A stretch of 64,000 nucleotides of DNA. Origin: Hymenobacter latericoloratus (GTDB lineage: Bacteria > Bacteroidota > Bacteroidia > Cytophagales > Hymenobacteraceae). The notes beneath the pieces were generated by a model. It was not told the DNA's origin. It was given only the letters and a program-made list of their open reading frames with translations, and ran no database searches. The stretch is from NCBI RefSeq assembly GCF_014199535.1, contig NZ_JACHNV010000001.1:558001-622000 (forward strand), in the 5' to 3' direction. Position 1 is the first letter of the stretch. Each line of letters begins with the position of its first letter. Below are positions 60,079 to 64,000 of this stretch, in pieces. The position numbers were made by a program, and so were the translations under genes.

Positions 60079-61182
60079 ATGCCTCGCTCCTCCGCCCGCC
60101 GTTTGCTATTGCCATCGGGGCTGCTGCGGGTGCCGTGGCCGCATCTGGTGTGGCTGGGGCTGCTGGTGTACACCGATGTTCAGCTCTGGTTCACGCGGGC
60201 GGGCCTGTACTACCAAGCCCCCGAAAGCCCGGCCGAGTTCTGGCGCAACGCCTTGCTAGCCGACATGTTCAATTGTGCCCTGTTTTACCTGAACTACCTA
60301 GTGCTGGTGCCCCGGCTGTTTCGGGGGCGGCGGTGGCTAGCGTTTCTGGGAGCGGCGGTGGCGGCCCTGCTGCTGTTTGCTGCGGCCCGGGTAAGCGCGA
60401 GCGTGCTCTGGCAGGAAGGCGTGCAGCAAGGCCCCATGCGCCTAGACTTGGCGGCGCACCTGCAGCTGCTGCTGGCCTACCACGTACCGTTGGGCGGACT
60501 GATTCTGCTGCTCAGCAGCGGCCTGCGTCTGGCCGGCGACTACCTGCGGGAGCGGGAAAGCCGCCGGCAGCTGGAGCAGCAGCACCTGCGCACCGAATTG
60601 TCGTTGCTGAAAACCCAGCTCCACCCGCACTTTCTGTTCAACACCCTCAATAACATCTACTCCCTTACCCTGCAGGCTTCGCCGCAAGCGCCCGAAGCGG
60701 TGCTGCGCCTGGCCGAGCTGCTGCGCTACCAGCTCTACGACAGCTCGGATGACCTAGTCCCGCTGGCCCGCGAAATCCGCCACGTGCGCGGCTTTCTGGC
60801 CCTGCAGCTGCTGCGCCTGCCGCCCGAGGAGGCCGACGAGGTGCTGCCCTTCACCATCCTGCTGCCACCCGGGGCCGAGTACGCCCGCCGCCTGCCGCCT
60901 ATGCTGCTGCTGCCCCTGGTGGAAAACGCCTTCAAGCACGGCGACCTGGCCGCCCGACCGCACGTGGCTCGCTTCCAGCTCCGGCTGGAGCCAGGCGGGC
61001 AGCTGCAGTTTAAAGTGGAGAACTATGTGGCGGCGGGTGGTGGGCCGGGGTTGGAGGCGGCCGGCGGGGTAGGGCTGGCCAACCTGCACCGTCGGCTGCA
61101 GTTGCTTTACCCGGGGCAGCATACTCTAACCACTACAGCCACGGCCACCTGGTTCTGCGCCACCCTGGAGGTGCAGCTATAG
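60079..61182 (+). CDS. LytS-type membrane sensor histidine kinase
   Basis: The 367-residue kinase has four hydrophobic spans in its first 160 residues with no large periplasmic domain. A coiled coil follows (LRERESRRQLEQQHLRTELS), then the His_kinase region QLHPHFLFNTLNNIY with phosphoacceptor His184 and an ATPase domain (LLLPLVENAFKHGD, then GGVGLANLHRRLQLLY). It senses an unknown membrane or envelope signal and should phosphorylate the LytTR regulator encoded 54 bp downstream. Its own upstream spacer has LytTR-type repeats, suggesting autoregulation. Confidence 0.92.
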   Translation: MPRSSARRLLLPSGLLRVPWPHLVWLGLLVYTDVQLWFTRAGLYYQAPESPAEFWRNALLADMFNCALFYLNYLVLVPRLFRGRRWLAFLGAAVAALLLFAAARVSASVLWQEGVQQGPMRLDLAAHLQLLLAYHVPLGGLILLLSSGLRLAGDYLRERESRRQLEQQHLRTELSLLKTQLHPHFLFNTLNNIYSLTLQASPQAPEAVLRLAELLRYQLYDSSDDLVPLAREIRHVRGFLALQLLRLPPEEADEVLPFTILLPPGAEYARRLPPMLLLPLVENAFKHGDLAARPHVARFQLRLEPGGQLQFKVENYVAAGGGPGLEAAGGVGLANLHRRLQLLYPGQHTLTTTATATWFCATLEVQL

Positions 61183-61236
61183 TTGCCGCCTACCCTGGCT
61201 TGCCAGGATGTATGTTTGTGCTTTACCCTGCTTGCT

Positions 61237-61989
61237 ATGGAACCCACCGGCGCCCGCCGCCCGCTTACCTGCCTGCTCGTAGATGATGAGCCCCTGGCCC
61301 TGAATGTGCTGGCTGAGTACTGCGCGCAGGTACCCTTTCTGGAGCTGAAAGGTCGTTTTCACGAGGCCCTGGCGGCCGTAGAATTCCTGCAGGGTACCCC
61401 CGTGGACTTGGTGTTTCTGGATATTCATATGCCGCGCCTGAGCGGGCTGCAGCTGGCGCAGCTGCTCCCCCAACCGGCGCCCCGCATCATCTTCACCACG
61501 GCCCACGCCCAGTACGCCGCCGCCAGCTACGAGCTACCCGCCCTGGATTACCTGCTCAAGCCCGTGCGCTTCGAGCGGTTTGTGCAGGCGGCCCACCGGG
61601 CCCAGGCGGCCTTGCGCCCCGCCGCGGCGCCTACCCCCATCGGGCCGGCAGAACACCCCGATGAGGCCTTATTTATCCGCCAAGACGGTCGCCTGCACCG
61701 CGTGCCTGTGGCCGACTTGTACTATGCCGAGGGACAGAAGGAGTACCTGATGCTCTACTCCGCCGCGGGCCGTCTGCTCACGCTGCAGTCGTTTCGGGGG
61801 CTGGAGGAGCAGCTGCCCCCGGGCCGCTTTGTGCGCATTCACAAATCCTACCTCATCAACCTACGCCACCTGGATTTTGTGGAGCGCCACCGGGTGCAGG
61901 TCCGCGGCACGCTGCTGCCCCTGGGCGAAACCTACCGCGACGCCTTCCTGGAACAGCTCCGCTTCCACGGCCGGGCGGTAAGGTGGTGA
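61237..61989 (+). CDS. LytTR-family response regulator
   Basis: The 250-residue regulator has a receiver domain (phospho-acceptor Asp62 in LVFLDIHMPRLSG, acidic pair in LLVDDEPLAL, Lys108 in YLLKPV) and a C-terminal LytTR DNA-binding domain (about 145-245: RVPVADLYYAEGQKEYLMLY, GRFVRIHKSYLINLRHLDFV). LytTR domains bind pairs of direct repeats about 21 bp apart, exactly what lies upstream of its kinase gene. The ATG at 61237 gives the usual family N-terminus. It is followed at once by a family-A repeat. Confidence 0.93.
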   Translation: MEPTGARRPLTCLLVDDEPLALNVLAEYCAQVPFLELKGRFHEALAAVEFLQGTPVDLVFLDIHMPRLSGLQLAQLLPQPAPRIIFTTAHAQYAAASYELPALDYLLKPVRFERFVQAAHRAQAALRPAAAPTPIGPAEHPDEALFIRQDGRLHRVPVADLYYAEGQKEYLMLYSAAGRLLTLQSFRGLEEQLPPGRFVRIHKSYLINLRHLDFVERHRVQVRGTLLPLGETYRDAFLEQLRFHGRAVRW

Positions 61990-62146
61990 GGTGGTGAATA
62001 ACGAGGATATACTCCGGCTGTCATCCTGAGCCGCGCGAAGGACCTTACCACGCCAGCCCGACATCGTAACCACGACTCGTGCCAACGTAATAAGGTTCTT
62101 CGCGCGGCTCAGGATGACAAACTATGTTTAACTCACCACCTCACCG
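61983..62146. repeat. Palindromic repeat family A, GCCGCGCG variant
   Basis: Arms 62019-62047 and 62091-62119 match at 28 of 29 positions and begin TGTCATCCTGAGCCGCGCGA. The borders are GGTGGTGAGGTGGTGA-like (61983-61997) and the complementary TCACCACCTCACC (62132-62144). The left border contains the stop codon of the LytTR gene and the right border abuts the stop of the receptor gene, so the element fills a convergent spacer. Confidence 0.9.
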
Positions 62147-64000
62147 TTACTGCTGGCCTTGGCCCTGGCCGCCTTCGCCTTGCTTCACGTCGTCGTTCTG
62201 GATGCTGCGGCGGCGTTTCTGGGGCTGGGTGGTGGTTTTGCCGAAGCGGTAGTTGAAGGCCAGGCGCACCCCGCGCAGGTAGATGTAATTGTTGCTGATC
62301 TGGCGGAACTGATCGGTGTTCAGCTCCGAGCTCAGGTTGCGGGTGGCCTGCAGGAAGTTATCGGCGTTGAGGGTCAGGTCGGCCTTCTCCTTGAGCAGGT
62401 TTTTGCGCAAGCCCAGGGAGTAGAACGTCCAGGCGCGCTGGGAGCCTTGCAGCTGCACGCGCGGCGAGTTCAGGCCCCCGAAAAACTGCACACTCAGGCC
62501 CTTCTCGAATTTGTAGCTGGAGTTCAGGTTCAGGTTGTACATCACCCCGCTGTTCGAGTAGGCCGAGGTAGTAATGGCGCCATCCTCAAACGTCAGGGCC
62601 GGGCTTTTCAGCGACACGTAGTACACGTTCACGTTGCCGCTCAGGTCCCACTTCGGCAGGGGCTTCACGGAGGTAAACAGGCTCACCCCGAAGGTAGCAT
62701 TGCGGCCAATGTTGCGGAACGTCTGGTTGTTCACGCCGTTGCGGTCAATGAAGCGCACCGCCTCAATAGCGTTGCCGGTGCGCCGGGCGTAGGCCGACAG
62801 GTTCAGCACCGAGCCCTTGATAAAGGTGGTGTAGTTCAGCTCGTAGCTGTCGGTGAGTTCCGGCTCCAACTGGGGGTTGCCGTAGCTCACGTTCAGCGTA
62901 TCGGAGGTGTTGCGGAAGGGGTTGAGGTAGAAAATCTGGGGGCGCTGGATGCGGCGGGAGTAGGCCAGGCGCACGGTTTGGCCGGGCTTCTTGGGGTTCT
63001 GGGGCTGGTAGCTCAGGCTCAGGTTGGGCAGCAGATTGAAGTAGTCCTGCTCCACGCCCGAGTTCTGGCTTTCCAGCTGCTGGAAGCTGCCCCGGATGCG
63101 GGTGTTTTCTACCCGCGCCCCCAGCTTGAAGCTCACTTTCTTTGAGGCCGAAAACCCATACGTACCGTAGGCCGACAGCACATCCTGGTTGTAATCGAAG
63201 AGGTTGGAGCGCTCCGGGTTATACACCGGGTCGATGCTACCGCCGTTGCTGGCCGGGCTATTGAATACGTCGTAGTCGCTGCTCACGCGGCGCAGAATGG
63301 CCTTGGCGCCGGTTTCCAGCAGGGCCGTTTCCGAGAAAGGATGCGCGTAGTCGGTTTGCAGGGTGGTTTCGAGGTTGCGCGAGAGGTTGTTGCTTTCCTC
63401 GCGGTACTCTTTATCCAGGTTGCGTTCCGAGTCGCCCCGAAACTGGTCGAGGTAGTAGTCCTGGAAGTTACGGTTGCGGGTATGCTGGGCCAGCACGCTC
63501 CACTCGCGGCGCTTCTGCTCGAAGGTGCGGGTGTAGGAGCCGCTCATATCGTAGCTCTGGGTACGGAAGCGCCGGTCGGTGTCGCGGGTAAACTGGTTGG
63601 CAAAGGGCAGCAGCACGTTGTTGAACTGGTCGTAGTTGCCGCTGTTGCGGAACAGGCTGCCCTGCACGTTCAGGGTGAGGTTGTGGTACTGGGCCGGGTC
63701 GTAGTCGAGGCCCAGCCGCCCAAAGCCGCCGCCCCCAATCGTGTTACCGTCGCCCTCCTGCCGCAACGATTCTTCTTCGCCACCCGGCGTTTTCAGGTAG
63801 CGCACCAAATCATTGCGGTTGGGGCTGTAGAAGCTGAAACCGCTCACGGAGCTGGTCAGGCCCACTTTGCCTTTGCGGTAGTTAAGGGAGGCGTTGCCGT
63901 TGGAGCTGCGCGTGCCCGCGGCCAGGCCCACCGAGCCGTTCACGCCCTCCAGGTTGTTCTTCTTGAGAATGATGTTGATAATGCCGCCCGTGCCCTCGGC
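62147..64000 (-). CDS. Outer-membrane beta-barrel receptor, copy 2, N-terminus cut by window edge
   Basis: The frame is open to the right edge, so signal peptide and most of the plug are outside. The visible 617 residues begin with the end of the plug (AEGTGGIINIILKKNNLEGV) and run through the barrel to a basic, Gln/Arg-rich tail. It is clearly related to copy 1 at 57228-59708: RNLETTLQTDYAHPFSETAL against RNLETTVQTDYTHPFGEKNT, and YSRRIQRPQIFYLNPF against YSRRIQRPHIFYLNPY. The ligand is unknown. The two copies flank the LytS/LytTR genes, which suggests they are regulated by or linked to that system. Confidence 0.88.
   Translation of the reverse strand, partial: AEGTGGIINIILKKNNLEGVNGSVGLAAGTRSSNGNASLNYRKGKVGLTSSVSGFSFYSPNRNDLVRYLKTPGGEEESLRQEGDGNTIGGGGFGRLGLDYDPAQYHNLTLNVQGSLFRNSGNYDQFNNVLLPFANQFTRDTDRRFRTQSYDMSGSYTRTFEQKRREWSVLAQHTRNRNFQDYYLDQFRGDSERNLDKEYREESNNLSRNLETTLQTDYAHPFSETALLETGAKAILRRVSSDYDVFNSPASNGGSIDPVYNPERSNLFDYNQDVLSAYGTYGFSASKKVSFKLGARVENTRIRGSFQQLESQNSGVEQDYFNLLPNLSLSYQPQNPKKPGQTVRLAYSRRIQRPQIFYLNPFRNTSDTLNVSYGNPQLEPELTDSYELNYTTFIKGSVLNLSAYARRTGNAIEAVRFIDRNGVNNQTFRNIGRNATFGVSLFTSVKPLPKWDLSGNVNVYYVSLKSPALTFEDGAITTSAYSNSGVMYNLNLNSSYKFEKGLSVQFFGGLNSPRVQLQGSQRAWTFYSLGLRKNLLKEKADLTLNADNFLQATRNLSSELNTDQFRQISNNYIYLRGVRLAFNYRFGKTTTQPQKRRRSIQNDDVKQGEGGQGQGQQ

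Overview
The window looks like a chromosomal piece of a Hymenobacter-like bacterium (Bacteroidota, Cytophagales). Evidence: GC near 60% by eye, TANNTTTG-type -7 promoter boxes, a T9SS-style C-terminal sorting domain, carboxypeptidase-regulatory-domain outer-membrane receptors, GH43/GH97 polysaccharide genes, and the rpsU-xer-hpf order. Genus is inferred from recalled protein families, not from a search. No rRNA, tRNA, CRISPR array, phage or intact transposase was seen.

Layout. 1-5.1 kb: a truncated regulatory-domain protein, a YbhN-like membrane protein and dxs. 5.2-7.0 kb: a two-gene module (AAA15-type ATPase plus a small PD-(D/E)XK-like protein) whose middle is AT-rich, a possible defence locus. 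7.2-12.6 kb: YceI, an SRPBCC membrane protein, two paralogous alpha/beta hydrolases around a TonB-C protein, and asd. 12.7-16.5 kb: a large lamin-tail-domain secreted protein and two SPW-type membrane proteins. 16.6-22.7 kb: a metal-transport cluster (outer-membrane protein, TonB-dependent receptor, Nramp/MntH, CDF exporter) in which the receptor and mntH share an 18-bp palindromic box resembling DtxR/MntR operators. 22.9-25.6 kb: a PQQ-type sugar dehydrogenase, a GNAT and an HD hydrolase.

25.7-33.8 kb: a one-strand xylan/hemicellulose block (three GH43, one GH97, one GH8 broken by a frameshift and a nonsense codon) without SusC/SusD. 34-39.4 kb: a secreted unknown, an S9 peptidase coupled to a membrane protein, and a PAP2 phosphatase. 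39.4-44 kb: a structured RNA resembling an orphan HEARO/IscB omega-RNA upstream of metK, then hpf, xer, rpsU and an acyl-CoA dehydrogenase. 44.2-49.5 kb: a capsule/EPS export operon (Wza, Wzc with a Gly-Tyr tail, PHP phosphatase, SDR). 49.7-57 kb: TPR protein, phosphosulfolactate synthase, TraB/GumN, sorbosone-dehydrogenase-like lipoprotein, spermidine-synthase-like methyltransferase, DedA and aroE. 57.2-64 kb: a LytS/LytTR two-component pair between two related outer-membrane beta-barrel genes; the spacer between the first receptor and lytS carries two mirror-image pairs of TGGTTGA direct repeats placed the same distance from divergent -7 boxes.

Several intergenic spacers hold long palindromic repeats of at least three sequence families, mostly between convergent genes. 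Two copies of one family supply the stop codon of the adjoining gene. The observations most worth testing are the orphan omega-RNA-like element, the mirror-image LytTR-type operator, the ATPase-nuclease pair and the shared metal box.
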